Source: Zychaea mexicana (lineage: Eukaryota; Mucoromycota; Mucoromycetes; Mucorales; Lichtheimiaceae). From it: a DNA stretch of 64,000 nucleotides. This document shows, one piece after another, positions 31,994 to 44,916 of the stretch. The notes beneath the pieces are model-generated. The model did not search any database. It was not told the DNA's origin and was given only the letters and a program-made list of their open reading frames with translations. The first letter of the stretch is position 1. Each line of letters starts with the position of its first letter. Position numbers and translations under genes: made by a program. The DNA is taken from contig NW_026516787.1 of assembly GCF_025766255.1 (NCBI RefSeq), positions 1 through 64,000 of the forward strand. The letters run 5' to 3'.

Positions 31994-34900
31994 ATGACCA
32001 ACTCCAACGGTTCTGCACCGTCACCAATACCACAACAGCTACAGTCTGTACCGAAGCGCATGTCCTCACTACCTTCAGAACAGCGTAGTAACAACGCGCC
32101 TTCAGCAACCTCAAGCGAAAAGAATGCAGCAGCAATCAACCTCACCGCCGACGGAAATCCTGCCATTGCAGTTACCGAGGAACTCTCGCCAGCTGAAAAG
32201 GCAGCCAGGGCCAAAGAAAGCATACAAAGCACTGGTCTGTCCAAAGCATTCGAAAATGGTCAACACAAGCATGCCAAGGGACAGCTCGCTACGGATCTGG
32301 AAACGAGCGATTCAGCACAGGTCATGCAAGCTGTTGCTAATGCCAGTGCCAAACCGGTTGCTCGGCCACCGTCCCCACCTCAAGAATCAAACAGACCACC
32401 AGGCGCTTTTGGAGGAAACAAACCACAACAACCCGCACAGAATGGATGGACGTCTTTTTCAAAACTGCCCAATCCGGGTGACGAGAAGGCCATGGAAGAG
32501 TTATCCAAAGCGTTCAACACGGACGCGCTTGTGGAAATGTTCAAGGGATCGCGCGACTCGAACGGGTCGCATGCTTTGAACAATGACCTGCTGGCGCAGT
32601 ATATGAAAGAGTCGTACTATGGTGAATGGTATCATAACGCGGCCGTGATCTTGTTTACGGTTGTGTTTACCTGGCTTCTCACAAAGCTTGGCGGAGGGTT
32701 AATGGCGTGCTTGGTCGTTGGAGCGTTCTCAGGTAAGAGGGCAGTCTTTGGTTATACTGTATATAAGGAGGAAAGGAAACCACAATGGAACTTTTCCTAT
32801 TTGGGCTATGCCACTCGCGTGGAAGGGGACTCGGAGAGTGGAACGGTGGAAAGAATCTTTATGGAAGGAGAAAACAAGCGCCAAGAGAGCTGGGATGAAA
32901 AAGAGCGTTTGGTTGTATATGCCCTATATGGTTGGGCCGATGATGTATGTGATCGAGATCGCCTCCATTTCTCATCTTTCCTCATCCCTGATATAGCAAC
33001 GTACTATCAAACATCGATTCGCCGACTACGACGCAATATCCGCGATGACATGGAGCGTGAAGTGTCGAGCAATAGGCTCGAGACCGATATTGAGTCCGCT
33101 GACTGGATCAACCACTTTGTTACACGCTTCTGGCTGATCTACGAGCCCGTCCTATCTGCTCAGATCATTGGCACTGCCGACGCCATCCTGATCGAAAACA
33201 CACCTTCGTTCTTGGACTCGATCCGTCTGACCACCTTCACTTTAGGCACAAAGCCTTTCCGCATCAACGGAATCAAGACCTATCCCAAGACCGAGCCCAA
33301 TGTGGTGGTACGACATAATCTCGCATAGTTATAAACAACAACAAACTATTCCCATATGCGTATATGGTTTCGTAGTCGGTGGTGCTGCTAGTAGCGACTA
33401 TGTGTGGCTGATTTTCATTTTGTCTTTTGTTTAGGTCATGGACTGGACCGTGTCGTTTATCCCCAACGATGTGCTGGATTTGACCCCGCGTGAACTTCAA
33501 TCCAAGATCAACCCCAAGATTGTGCTTACTATTCGTGTTGGCAAAGGCATGATTGGTGCTGGTATGCCCGTATTGCTCGAGGATCTGGCGTTCAAGGGCA
33601 CCATGCGCCTCAAGTTCAAGCTGTTCAATGAATTCCCTCATGTCAAGACCGTCGAAGCTTGCTTTTTGGAGAAGCCCTTGTTTGATTACTCGCTCAAGCC
33701 TGTTGGTGGTGAGACTTTTGGTTTTGATATCAACAATGTAAGTCCTGGAGTCATCGAGAAGAGATGATGCGGGTTGCAATCATCAGTATCAATGGTTAAA
33801 TGCGGAAAATCTAGATCCCTGGTCTCCAAACCTTTGTTCAAGAACAAGTACACGCAACTCTGGGTCCCATGATGTATGCTCCCAACGTGTATACGGTCGA
33901 TGTGGCTGGCATGATGGCTGGCACGACCGATCTGACTGCCGCCAACGGCGTCCTGGCCATCACCGTCTACTCTGCTACCAATCTTAAGGCTGCAGATTTG
34001 TTTGGCAGCCTCGACCCCTACATCACCTTCCATATCGGCAACGCCCACAATGCTGAAATGGGCCGCACATCTGCATTCGAGGATACCAACAACCCCAAGT
34101 GGGACGAGACCCATTTTGTCTTGCTCAACAACACCAACGAGACTGTCTACTTGCAAGTCATGGACAGAAACTCAGGTCGCAAGGACTCTGCTGTCGGTGT
34201 CGCTTCGTTCGATTTGAAGGAGTTAGCCAACAACGACAATGCCGTGTCTGGTTTGAACTTGTCTGTCCAACGCTCTGGTAAACCTGTGGGTGAAGTGAAA
34301 TGTGATATGCAATACTTCCCTGTGTCCAAGCCCGAAAAGAAGGAAGACGGTACCATTATTCCACCTGCCGAATCCAACAGCGGTGTCTTGCGCTTCACTG
34401 TACACGAATGCAAAGGTCTCGGCGGCGACGGTAAACGCGGCAGTGGCATTGGCCTTCCTCTCATTGGTGGCAAGGACGATCTCAACGCCTATGCTGTCGT
34501 TAAGGTCAATGGTCAAGATCGTTTGCGCACCAAGCCGTTTAAACGCAGCGTCAACCCTCGTTGGGACAAGTTCATCGAAGTGTTTGTGGCCGACAAGACC
34601 AAGCTCGATTTGGGCGTCAACGTTATTGACAGCAAGGAATTCACGGACGACGATGTCATTGGTCGCTGGCGCATGTCGCTGGCCAACATGGAAGACGAGC
34701 ATATCAAGCAAGGTTTGGATTGGTGGAACTTGAAGGATGGTCCTGGTAAGATCCACTTGAGTGCCATGTGGAAGCCTATCGTCATGACCGGTTTTGCCGA
34801 AGGTCTTGGCCATGGCCATTACCGCCCTCCCATTGGTGTGGTTCGCCTCCACTTCTTCGGTGCCCGTGATCTCAAGAACGTCGAAGCCATGACTGGTGGC

Positions 34901-37344
34901 AAGTCTGATCCTTACATCCGCGTCCTTTCCGGAATGCAAGTCCGTGCTCAGTGCGAGCGTGTCGACGATAACTTGGATCCTGACTGGGATGCCACCTTTT
35001 ACGTGCCCGTTCACTCGATTCGTGAGGATCTTATTTTTGAGGTGATGGACTACAACGACATCCAGAAGGACAAGTCGCTCGGTCTCTTTGACTTCTTGTT
35101 GAAGGACATTGTCAAAGAATCTAAGACTGAAGACGGTCAAGCTTACTACGAGCCACTTGAAGCCATTGACAAGTAAGTTTGTCTCTTTTCTAGACATGTT
35201 TTATCTGGACATTGTACAACCAAAGCTAAACTGTTACTGTTTCTTTCCGCGATTGTGTAGATGGGTTGATATCACCAGTGTTGAACGCAAGAAGGGCAAG
35301 GGCAAGTTGCACTTTGCTGCCTCGTTTATCCCTGCCATGGAGCTTCCCAAGCCCGAGAGTGAAAAGAAGAAAGGACAGGAGAACCAGGAACAAAGAGCAC
35401 CTGCTGGCAACGGCCAAGTCCCACCCGCTACTCCCCCGCAAGAAGCTGAAGCTGCACCCGAAATTCCTCCTGAGAAGGATCTCCACGGTGAATTGATCAA
35501 ATACACTGCCGATGACAAGGGCAAGATTGATCTGCTCGCTTACGAGTCTGGTATTTTGTCGGTTTCTGTTCACACTGCTAAATTCCCTGAACGTGTCAAG
35601 GCCTCTGCTAGTATTCTGTTGGACTCGAACGATCCACAATACCGCACTGTTGCTATCAAGGGTGTCGATTTGCCCTTCAACGAGACCGGCGATGCCTTTG
35701 TCAAAGAAATGGACTTTTCCAAACTTGTTGTTCGTGTACAGCCTGTTAAGGATAGCGACAAGGATGACTCGCACATTGGGTATTACACAAGCTCAGTTCG
35801 TGATATCGTGCGCAAGATTATGGAGCGTCAAGGATCCGATGAGGAAGATGAGGGCGAAATGTTCAAGTTGCTCGATAGTGATCTTGGTTCAATTCGCTTG
35901 AGCTTCAGGTTTACCCCAGTTGTAAACTTCAAGCTGGACCCAAGCGAAAGTCTTGAGAGTAAGCATCCTTTTTACGCCAACTGGATTCGACAATAAGGCA
36001 TTAGTAGCAGCAGATCAATTGACGCAAAACTACATTTTTTATTGTTACAGACCAGGGCAACCTTACTGTCACTCCGCTGAAGGCAACCAACTTGACCGCC
36101 GCCGATCGATCTGGCACCAGTGATCCATTCATTGTATTCTCGATTGCGGGCGAAAAGGTCCACAAGACAGAAACCTACAAGAAGACATTGAACCCGGTTT
36201 TCAAGGACGAACAATTCACTGCTCCAGTGGTATGTCTTTTATTTCTATTATGAGAAACGAGTACAAAAACTGGGATATGAAGGAAGGGAGATACTAAAAC
36301 AATTCAATACACCAGCCAAACCGTACGAAGGTCAACCTTGTGGCCGAAATCTACGACTGGGATCAGTTTGGCAAGGACTCAATTATTGGCCAATGTGAAG
36401 TGTCGTTTACTGGCAAAGAACTCGAGAGTTTCGCTGCCAAGGACTTTGAGGTTTCTCTCAAACCTTCTGGCTCTTTACGTCTGCGTATGTTGTGGCAGCC
36501 ACAATTGCTTGCACGCAAGCGCACGGGCACATCCTTGCTCGGTTCCACGACCCGAATCTTCACTTCTGCACCCGGAGCCGCATTTGGCGTTGGCAAGGAC
36601 ATTGCTGGTGTTGGATTTGGTGCCGGTACCAAAGTTCTTGGTACAGGTGGTAAGGTGATTGGCGGTGGCGTCTCCGCCATTGGAAGCGGTATTGGCGGTG
36701 GCGTATCTGCCATTGGAAGCGGTATTGGCAGTGGTATTCGTGGCATCGGTCGCATTGGCGGCGGTGGAAGCAAGCGTGAAAAGTCCAGCGACTCGGACTC
36801 TTCCTCCTCCATCAACCAACAGCAACCTGCTGTTGCTGCACCAGCACCTGTACCAACAGTCAGTACCACAAGCACAGTCGATCAGCGCGGCAGCATGGAT
36901 TCATCCATGTCACCACGTGCAGCCCAAGGCGGTGATGCCACAGGTGCTATCAATGTGACTCTGGTCGGTGCACGCAACTTGAAGGCCATGGATCGAGGCA
37001 ACACAAGCGATCCTTATGCACGCGTCCGTATCGGTGGCCGCATTGTACACAAGACAAAGACAATTAAGAAGACACTGCAGCCGGATTGGAACGAGACGTT
37101 CTTGGCCAAGATCAGCGATGGCAAGACTTTGTTGGACATCAAGATCAAGGATAAGAACACTTTGAACGATGTGGATATCGGCGACTGCTCGTATGATGTG
37201 GCAGATCTGTTACAGTCCGGACAGTCGTTTGATGGCTGGGTACCGCTTGAACCTCAAGGCACAGGTGAAGTGCGCTTACGTATTGAAGTAACGTCGTCGG
37301 ATAGTGGTTCATCAAGCCGAGGACTTTTTGGCAAGATCATGTAA
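31994..37344 (+). CDS. tricalbin / extended synaptotagmin, SMP plus six C2 modules
   Basis: ER membrane protein that tethers ER to plasma membrane and moves lipids there. Seven exons: 31994-32732, 32997-33307, 33435-33737, 33815-35172, 35261-35958, 36051-36229 and 36316-37344; 1538 residues. A disordered cytosolic head (1-210) precedes a hydrophobic hairpin at about 215-245 (ILFTVVFTWLL). The SMP lipid-transfer domain (about 278-475) has SADWINHFVTRFWLIYEPVL and MTPREL-like LTPRELQSKINPKI. C2 modules start near residues 497, 641, 793, 1002 (degenerate, without the Asp loops), 1140 and 1405. C2A (SLDPYITF), C2C (KSDPYIRV), C2E (TSDPFIVF) and C2F (TSDPYARV) keep Ca-binding DP motifs. A Gly-rich linker near 1290-1350 holds two 33-bp tandem repeats. 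The ATG at 31994 is the first in frame; the frame upstream has only non-ATG codons. Intron 1 (264 nt) is open in frame and could be retained. Confidence 0.94.
36658..36723 (+). repeat. two 33-bp tandem repeats in the tricalbin Gly-rich linker
   Basis: Two consecutive 33-bp units each encode IGGGVSAIGSG; they differ at two or three synonymous positions. They lie between the fifth and sixth C2 modules. Confidence 0.9.
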
Positions 37345-37636
37345 AAAAAATTACTCTCACCCACACAACAATTCCATGCAAAAATTCCTATTTCCTCTTT
37401 TCTATCTACTATTTCCTGTACATCCATTAGTATTATCATTTTAAAGTGCTATCAAAAGAAAAACTATATAACTTGCTATACCAATCATGACTTATAACAA
37501 GTGCGTTCAGGGGCAGCAATTCACGTGTATAAGCCACCCAAATAGGTTGGGAGTCTGAGGCCTATGCAGCATCAAGTCGTCGTCGTCTCCAAAAGCGGAG
37601 CACACATAACTCAAGTCTCACTCTTTCTCTCGCGGA

Positions 37637-38688
37637 ATGTTCTGGTTAGCTCAGGTGGAAGACACTGTGAAAATCGAGCCAAGGAATTTTGGCAAGTCGG
37701 ATAATGACGCCATTACTGAAGTGCTTAATACCAAATTCGCAAACAAAGTACATTTTTCAATACAAAATAGCATCCACAGAGACGTACAAATAGCCAGACG
37801 AAATAGTATTGACGCATATCCAACTCTTTTGTAATGCATTCAATAGATCGTCCCCGATGTTGGTCTCTGCATTTGTGTGCACGACATTCTCGAAACAGTT
37901 CCAGGCATGATTTTGCATCTTGACGGCTGCAGCTACATGAAAGGTATGCAAAGGAGAAAGTAACGCATTGGACGCACATGGCTTGTGTGCATTATCGTTC
38001 TTGCTTGTACTGACAACAATTATACTGTTATTATAAGCCAAGTTCCGTTTGATTATGTTCCGGCCATATGTGGGTGAAGTGCTGACCGGACGCGTCAAGA
38101 GCTGTTCTCCTGCTGGTGTTCGAGGTAAGAATTCAAGTGTGGTTTACGATTATTCTATTCTCGTACACACATATTCATGCATGAAATTACATGTTTTTAG
38201 TTACCTTGGGATTTTTCGACGATATCCATATTCCAGCACCTGCGCTTCAACCAGGGTCAGAATTGTAAGTATCGAGAAACTGGTAGATCTGTCACATGAG
38301 AAGAGAAATTAATTTGTTTTGTGGTAAAAGTGATCCGGCTGAACAAGTTTGGGTATGGAACTATGAAGGCGAAAAGATGTACATGGATATTGAAGAACCT
38401 ATTCGAATCCGTGTGTTGCGAGAAGTATTTACGGACAAGACACCTACGGCCGACATGGCTGCTACCGCTGGACGACGACAGTCTGCTGCAGATACTTCAG
38501 CAACATCTGATCTTCAAGCTAATTCTGCTAAAATACCACCTTATGCATTAACTGTAAGTTTCTCTATGTGAATATAGGAAAGGAGATCTAGGTCGAGGTT
38601 GCTCCATCATTAACATCTATCCCGTCAATGATAATAGTGTACTATTGCAGAAGACGGTCTTGGCTTGCTCTCTTGGTGGGGCAGTTAA
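37637..38688 (+). CDS. RPC25: RNA polymerase III subunit Rpc25 (RPC8)
   Basis: Rpb7-like stalk subunit of RNA polymerase III, which pairs with Rpc17 and is needed for initiation at tRNA and 5S genes. Six exons: 37637-37747, 37847-37943, 38038-38124, 38201-38264, 38331-38553 and 38638-38688; 210 residues (human 204). The N-terminal half has EDTVKIEP, ITEVLNTKFANK and VGLCICVHDI. The S1/OB-like C-terminal half has [33 protein letters not shown] and DPAEQVWVWNYEGEKMYMD, and the subunit ends AEDGLGLLSWWGS, the diagnostic RPC8 tail. For the last intron I chose the acceptor at 38637 (ATAATAG) over a nearby CAG because only it keeps the frame into CTIAEDGLG. Its start is only about 290 bp downstream of the tricalbin stop. 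Confidence 0.95.
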
Positions 38689-39231
38689 ATACATCATCCG
38701 ATCCAAATCCCACTGTTTTGTCGTTCTTTTTCCTATCGTTCCTCACCGCAATCACACACACAGCCACTTACACATATATTCACTCGATAACATTATCATC
38801 TACTCATATTATTCTTCTCCTCTGCATTTGTCTTGGCTCTCTGTCTCTCTCTTTTTTCAAACCTTCTGAACCGACCATTTGAAATCAAGTAATCCTCCAT
38901 CTCACCTGTCGCCGCCCTTAAAATTATTTCTGCATAAAAACATGCAACATCCATGACTGGATAGCATCTTTTATATACTTGTACAAAAGCAAAAACTTTT
39001 ATATACATATTTTACACGCTCACAACAACAGTAGCAGTATCTTCACTAAAAAAGTTAACGATGGCGATGTTGTACTGTGTATGACTTTCTTATTATTACA
39101 TTATATGCATGCGTTATGTTGTACATATAGTGAAAGAGGAAATCTAAAGAAGGTTTTGTTCTAATTGCAAAGTGGGATGGAGTGTTATGTAAAATTAAGC
39201 CTATTGAATCGTGAAAAAAAAAGAAAGATGA
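38689..39231. other. convergent intergenic region
   Basis: The 3' ends of RPC25 (+) and the Mtc6-like gene (-) face each other. Pyrimidine-rich and AT-rich sequence; no gene seen. Confidence 0.5.
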
Positions 39232-41582
39232 TTATTGTCTGGTTACACACAATGAACCGTCAAAAGGTACCGAAAAACTTACGGGTACGGTAACATATTC
39301 ACGTCTGGCCAGCAGATCTTTGATAAAGTGTTTACGGATCCGTGCTTTACGGTTACGCCACCAACGAGCACATTTGATCCAGGCAAAGATTCCAAATAGG
39401 ATCAAGACTATAACACCAGCGACAGCAGATGTTCGAATCAATCGTTGGAAATAGCTTGCATTCTATAGATACATGTATTTGTGAGTAAACGAAGTAGTTT
39501 CTTCTTTAAAACGCTTATAAATAAATATAGAATATGACATTACATCATTAAGCCACCAACACTTTGAAAATAGACCAACGACCCAACAACTGCCGCTGTT
39601 TCCCGAATTCAAATTGATCCAAAATACATGGTGCGTAGGATCCTTTATGTCGCTGTCTTGGGGGCCGTTCTGCATGAGATCTTGTGTAAGCACGTCATAG
39701 AGCATACGGTTCTGCTGTGGTATGCGTGGACAGTCAAACACATAGTCGTCCGGGCATGCAGAAAATGCACGATCGTAGGAAACGTAGGTCGATGTAAGCA
39801 TCCACTAGGTAAATGTAGTATATTTTTTCGTCGTTGTCAGCAACAAACACAGGAGCATCCACGTGAAGAGTATAAGCAATTACCTTGTTGGGATCATTCT
39901 GTTGACGACAAGCTACGCGAAGTAGTTCGGTACAATCGCCTGCTTTCCATCGACCATTCGAACGTTGAATCATGGCACAATGTGGGTTGTTGTTTATCTT
40001 TGGCTCACCGACGTCCCATGACCAAATGGTACCAAGTATGTTGTCGGCGAGATGGGTCGTGTCATTGACAGAATATCCTGCATTATCGTCTGTATAATTA
40101 TGATTGGTAAAGTAAGGGGAGTACCCGCATTGCACCTATTTTTGCACAGTTCATGCATGATGAATTTAGCTTTTGTGTAACGTTCCTAATACTTGTGCTT
40201 CATGAAAGAAAGGAGTCGTGGGAAACACTTACAGCTTCTAGTGTCTTGTTGTATGTGAATCGGGTATCATTATAACGATCGTTCATATAAGCCCAAGACC
40301 ACGATAGTAGAGTGTCACTGGGGCCAGGATGTGAAGGGGATACGGTAGTTTCATTGCCTGTTGGCAAGACAAATGTATTATTTGCAGGCCGTGCGCAATT
40401 GGCCCAGCCCATTGCATCCATGTCCGTCAAATTGACCTCGTTCATGTACCATCCGGCACCCAGTTGTGTTGCATTGAAAAGCGTATCTTGATCACGGGCG
40501 ACGTCGTAGTTGGTGTTACTCGGAAGATCATTATAGCCGAATCCAACGAGTAACTGGATATCTCGTTGAATAAGGTAGATGAGTGTCGGCCATGCAGTTG
40601 CGCTTGTTAATGCTCCCGTCTCTGGGTCAATGGAGGGTTCGTAATAGGGCGTGCCCTGGACGCCAAATGAAGCTGTTAGGTTACTTCGGTCGCGGATCAA
40701 ATCATTGGGTGTGTAGAGCCGTGAAGTGTTACGGTCGGTGCCTACTACTGCAGACCGAATGACATCACGTAGACTACTGGCATCGTCACTTCCCCCATCG
40801 TTGCTGCTGCTGCTGCTGTCGAATTGATGCAAGTTGAGTATAAGGAACATTAAATTTGTCTCAGATGGTAGCGTCGACAAGTCCGTTGCTTGTAAATAAT
40901 GGTTGACTGAATCCATAAAATGCCGAAACGTGTACCAGGGCGCACACTTGTATTGTCCGACATCGACGTCTTCCGTTGAAATGGGCACAAGTTTGTTCAC
41001 AAAGTGACCGAATGTACTTGCTTCATGTTGCTTTGCTGCACTGTTGTTGTCTTTTCTTGTTGCTGCTGCTGCTCCAATCGGTGTCGTGGAAGAAGACATT
41101 CCATTAGTAGTATTGGTGCTGGCATGCTCGTTGTTGGAACGTTTTGAAAATGCTGACGAAGGTAGCTTGATTGGACAAAGCTGCCAAGTACGCCTATCTG
41201 GATCCCAATACAGGTCCACGACCAATCGTCGGTAACCCATGTACATTACTTCTTCGACATGACTTAGTTTTTGTGCAGAATAGTCATTGCCGAAATATGC
41301 GCCTTTGAGGTCAATGGCAGGCCAAAGCCAACGATCAATAGTAACATTGAGGCCAATGTCGCGTTGGGTACGTAAAGGAACAGTGACGTTGGTGGAAGTA
41401 AAATCGAGTCCCCTGTAGGGTGTATTGTCGGTGTAGGTGTCCGGCAGTTGAAGACGCTTTATCAGGTCAAGGGCCGGTGTTGCTTCCGCCGTAGTAGTGA
41501 TGAAAGCGCTTTCCTCTTCTTGTATTGCATAAACGTATGATAGTAGTACCAACCATAATATAACGGCAATGGCTGGCCTCAT
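39232..41582 (-). CDS. MTC6: Mtc6-like (maintenance of telomere capping) membrane glycoprotein
   Basis: Four exons: 41582-40233, 40135-39884, 39804-39544 and 39462-39232; 697 residues. Residues 1-19 form a signal peptide (MRPAIAVILWLVLLSYVYA). The luminal part has many N-glycosylation sequons (NVT, NTT, NLT, NNT) and the Mtc6 features ERLVVDLYWDPDRRTWQLCP-like block (MGYRRLVVDLYWD), YLIQRDIQLLVGFGYNDLP, and Cys-rich C-type-lectin-like segments (GRWKAGDCTELLRVACRQ, SACPDDYVFDCPR). One transmembrane helix sits at about 631-651 (AVAGVIVLILFGIFAWI), followed by a basic cytosolic tail. In yeast the gene was found in a telomere-capping genetic screen; the molecular role is unknown, and a luminal or cell-surface protein fits the sequence better. 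A GTAAGT lies 50 nt before the stop, so an alternative C-terminal splice is possible. Confidence 0.85.
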
Positions 41583-41871
41583 TTAGCAAAAAACACAAAG
41601 GGTCATACACTGCACACCAACAATATGGAAAGTAAGTAAGAGAGAAAGAGAGGAGATTTATTTCTCAATAACCCGATAAACTATAATGCCCTGTCCTGAA
41701 TGAATCACTAAAAGGTGCCGACGGGAATGCTGCCCGTTCCCCGCGCACGCGCAGAGAAACTCAGAAAGAAGCAACTTCCTTTAATCACCTTCTTTGTTCC
41801 TGATAGAAGACAATGAGGAAGGACTATTAAGTTGCCTAAACAACGAATTTGGTCTTTTATTTAAAATCTTT

Positions 41872-44277
41872 TCACGAAAGATCAATCAAAGGAGAATCAT
41901 CAAAAGGCTGTTTCTGAGCAGGAATATGTTGTTGTTGCTGTTGCTGCTGCTGCTGCTGCTGTTGTGGCTGTGCCTGTTGTTGGTACCCATACATTTGTTG
42001 TTGAGGTTGCTGGATATGATAGTAGCTATTCTGGTCTTGAGGAGGTGTTTGATATTGCTGTTGTTGGTAAGGCTGTTGCGCTACGGGATTTTCGGCGGGG
42101 GGATATCCGTGTCCTGGTGGATATTCCGGCGCAGGGGCAGAAGGGATAGATGCATGATAGCTAATCGTAGTGGCGGGGTACGCTGGTTCAGCAGCAGGAG
42201 GGTACTGAGGGTATCCGTTCATTCCGCCGTGCTGTTGTGGTTGCTGAGGGTATATGGGTGAATCTGTCGAGGGAGAAGGTGTGGCAATAGGACCATTAGG
42301 ATAGCTGGTCTGATGCTGCTGAGATTGATGTGATGGGTTTGCAGGATAATACGATGATCGATTATATGCTCCAGCAACACGCTCTTCTAACAGTCGATCA
42401 TATGACTTTACAGCAAGGTTCATCTTGTCATGAAGAGTGACCAGAAGCTTGTGTTTGTTAATCACATCCGCTAGAGTCTTGACTAATTTGGGCTGCAGGG
42501 CGCCAATTTGAGTGTACAGTTTGTTGATTTGAGGATCGTTGGATATGTCACCGCCACGTGCATGGATACGTTCAATCAAGGTAGAAAAGAGCTCGATATT
42601 TTCCATTTCTACTCGGGAGATCTCGTCTGGATTTGGCTGTACTATTCTTTGCTCCCAATCGCCCGATCTAGGCGTAGGTGTGGACAATTGCATTTCACGT
42701 AACGAGGCCGCAATTGCAGCAGCAAGCTCTGGATCGTCCTCTTCTTCCTGATTGGCCTAATAGATTTTAGAAAAAAAGGCCCCCACTCAGCATGCTTCAC
42801 TTCACGCGTCCTTTTATCCACATCTAGCGCCTTCTGTGCATTACTAACCTGAGTAGCCGAAGTAGGCGTCGATCGTGATGGCTGCTGAACTGGTTGTTGC
42901 GATGGGGTATATCCTCTGCCAAAATTCTTCTGCTGTTCTGCCTCCTTCAATGACATTTCAATTGCCTTTTTCATATCATCATCGAAATCATCATCAGCAG
43001 CAGAGGCTGTAGGTGCTGATGTGGTTTGTTGCGCAGGGCCATTGTTTACAGGATACTGTTGTTGTTGTTGTTGTTGTTGCTGAGAGACTTGTGATTGAGG
43101 TGAGAACGGTAATGGCGGTAATCCACCCTTCCTGGCAGCTTTGGCCAGCTTCAATTTGATATAGCATCCATCGCACACGCGTACTTCCTCATCAATGCCT
43201 AAATGGGGTAGTGGCATCGTCTTTGCCGAGCATTCCTGACAGAATGTCTTACCGCATTGTCGACAGTGATGCTATACACACAGTAACTCAGTAAGTATAA
43301 GGTGTCATCGTTAACAACCTTTTTACCCTTCCTTCCTTTCTAATACAATGCATTACCTTTCTGTTTGTCATTGTAAATGCAGTTCTGCAACGCTCACAAA
43401 CATCCGAGTCACTCCATTCTGGCGGCTAATAGAGATATAGTTCAGTATCAGTATCTAGCATATCATGAACAAGCGCGCAAGCCACTAACTTAGCATAAAC
43501 AATGTCAGTCTCTCTTTTATCACATAATAGATATTTACAGCAGATGTTTCCAAGAGTATGGGATCAACAGATGCATTCATTGGAGGAAATACATGGCCTT
43601 CCGCTTGCAGCAATCGATGGGTGTCCGTAATATATGCCAATCCTGGATTCCCTTTCGCGGCAAAACTCCATGTTTGAATAATGGATAGGATCTTGTTTTT
43701 GACGTCTGGATTGCACTCCGTCTATATAAAACCCATTAAGGAGGCAAATAAACGATAAGCATCCTATTGTTTTTCTCAGAGGTCAAAGGAGAGTAATCAA
43801 TTGGATAATGATACTATACCAGTGAACGAGCCATTGATGTCAGCTGATCCATAAACTCTCTGCTCGCAACCTCTCTAACGAACTGATCCCCACTGTTTTT
43901 CACACAAGTGTCCACGAGCTGAGCATATACAAGGTATTGGTAAGTATCTTGATAATAATAATAAAGAAACGTGGAACATACCGATAAAGTCGCCATTTGG
44001 ACATTCGGGTTGGAATGTTCCAAACGCCTCTTCAGTGACCGCATGGCATCTTTGGCATTGACCTTCTTACTGCGAATTTGATCGCTAATTTCAAGGTGCA
44101 AGGCGAGATCTTCTTGTCCAGCAGGCAAGAGTTCTGAGGTCGCCTTTTCTATGTGCAGCAAGACCCTGTGTTATTCTTTTGTTTTTGTTCCAGTGGGCAA
44201 GCGGCAAAGGAGCGGTAAACTTTTGTCTTACCAATGAGTTCGTCTAGTGCACTCTGTCCCCACCACAATGAGACCAT
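41872..44277 (-). CDS. VPS27: ESCRT-0 subunit Vps27 / HRS
   Basis: Endosomal sorting factor that binds PI3P and ubiquitylated cargo and recruits clathrin and ESCRT-I. Seven exons: 44277-44232, 44148-43982, 43918-43820, 43721-43539, 43425-43357, 43271-42849 and 42756-41872; 623 residues. The VHS domain (1-150) starts [15 protein letters not shown] and includes [21 protein letters not shown] and [12 protein letters not shown]. The FYVE finger (about 166-230) has [31 protein letters not shown] with the R-HHCR signature and later VRVCDGC. Two UIMs follow: [16 protein letters not shown] (about 285-300) and [17 protein letters not shown] (about 336-352). A GAT-like helical region covers about residues 365-450. 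The tail is polyQ/Pro-rich and ends in a clathrin box, LIDLS, as in yeast. All spliced phases agree. Confidence 0.96.
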
Positions 44278-44916
44278 TATGTCCGAGAATTTGCAAAGAG
44301 AAAGGAAAAGATAATAAAAGACTGTGCGAAGGGTTTGGGAAAGAAGAGTTCCCTTGGCAGTTTGTCTCGGCGCTCCTTTCTTTTCGGAATTGGAAATGGC
44401 GGGAGCTCGCATATACGTAATCCCAAAAGAGCGTGTCAAAATTGTGTTACCTTGAGAACAGATACAACTCTTTTTACTGTGGCCATTGTAAATACGATAG
44501 CAACAGAAACGATATGCTCTACATAATGTACCAATGTTTCAGATAACTACCGTTATGATGTACTATCTATTTAGTGTCCAAAGCATATTATATCGGATAA
44601 TTTAGGATGTATTGCATGTTGTGTAGTTTCATGCTACAAAATAATAATGACAAGAGCAAGAAGTACAAAAACAACATAATGAATTGACCATGCATATTCT
44701 ACGTACTAGCAATACGCTACATATGTTTCAAAAATATAGAGCTATGATATTCTTTCGTACCGTCGCCTCAGCCTTTACAGTTTCATTGGTCAGCAAAAAG
44801 ACTGTCGTCATTGGACTAATGTATGTAGCACAAAAATCGTCATAGCAGCAGAATGTTCGTGTTCCTGTGATCCCAGATACTGCTCATCTCCTGATAATGT
44901 ATTAGAAAACCCTTCT
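44278..44916. other. Vps27 upstream intergenic region
   Basis: AT-rich; no gene supported. The minus-strand frame upstream of the Vps27 ATG has no domain. Confidence 0.4.

Noticed and set aside
32733..32996. Reading the tricalbin through its first intron as one continuous exon
   Set aside because: GTAAGA and ATATAG signals are good, and removing the 264 nt brings the hairpin next to the conserved TYYQTSIRRLRRN segment. Retention is kept only as a possible alternative.
34223..35197. Long minus-strand open frame opposite the tricalbin exon 4 (324 codons)
   Set aside because: Antisense shadow of a highly biased coding exon; the sense strand has clear C2 domains.
38641..38650. CAG acceptor at 38650 for the last RPC25 exon
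   Set aside because: It breaks the frame; the acceptor at 38637 gives the conserved ending IAEDGLGLLSWW.
41930..41970. CTG repeat at the 3' end of the Vps27 gene as a separate microsatellite
   Set aside because: It encodes the polyglutamine tract in the Vps27 tail and is explained by the gene.
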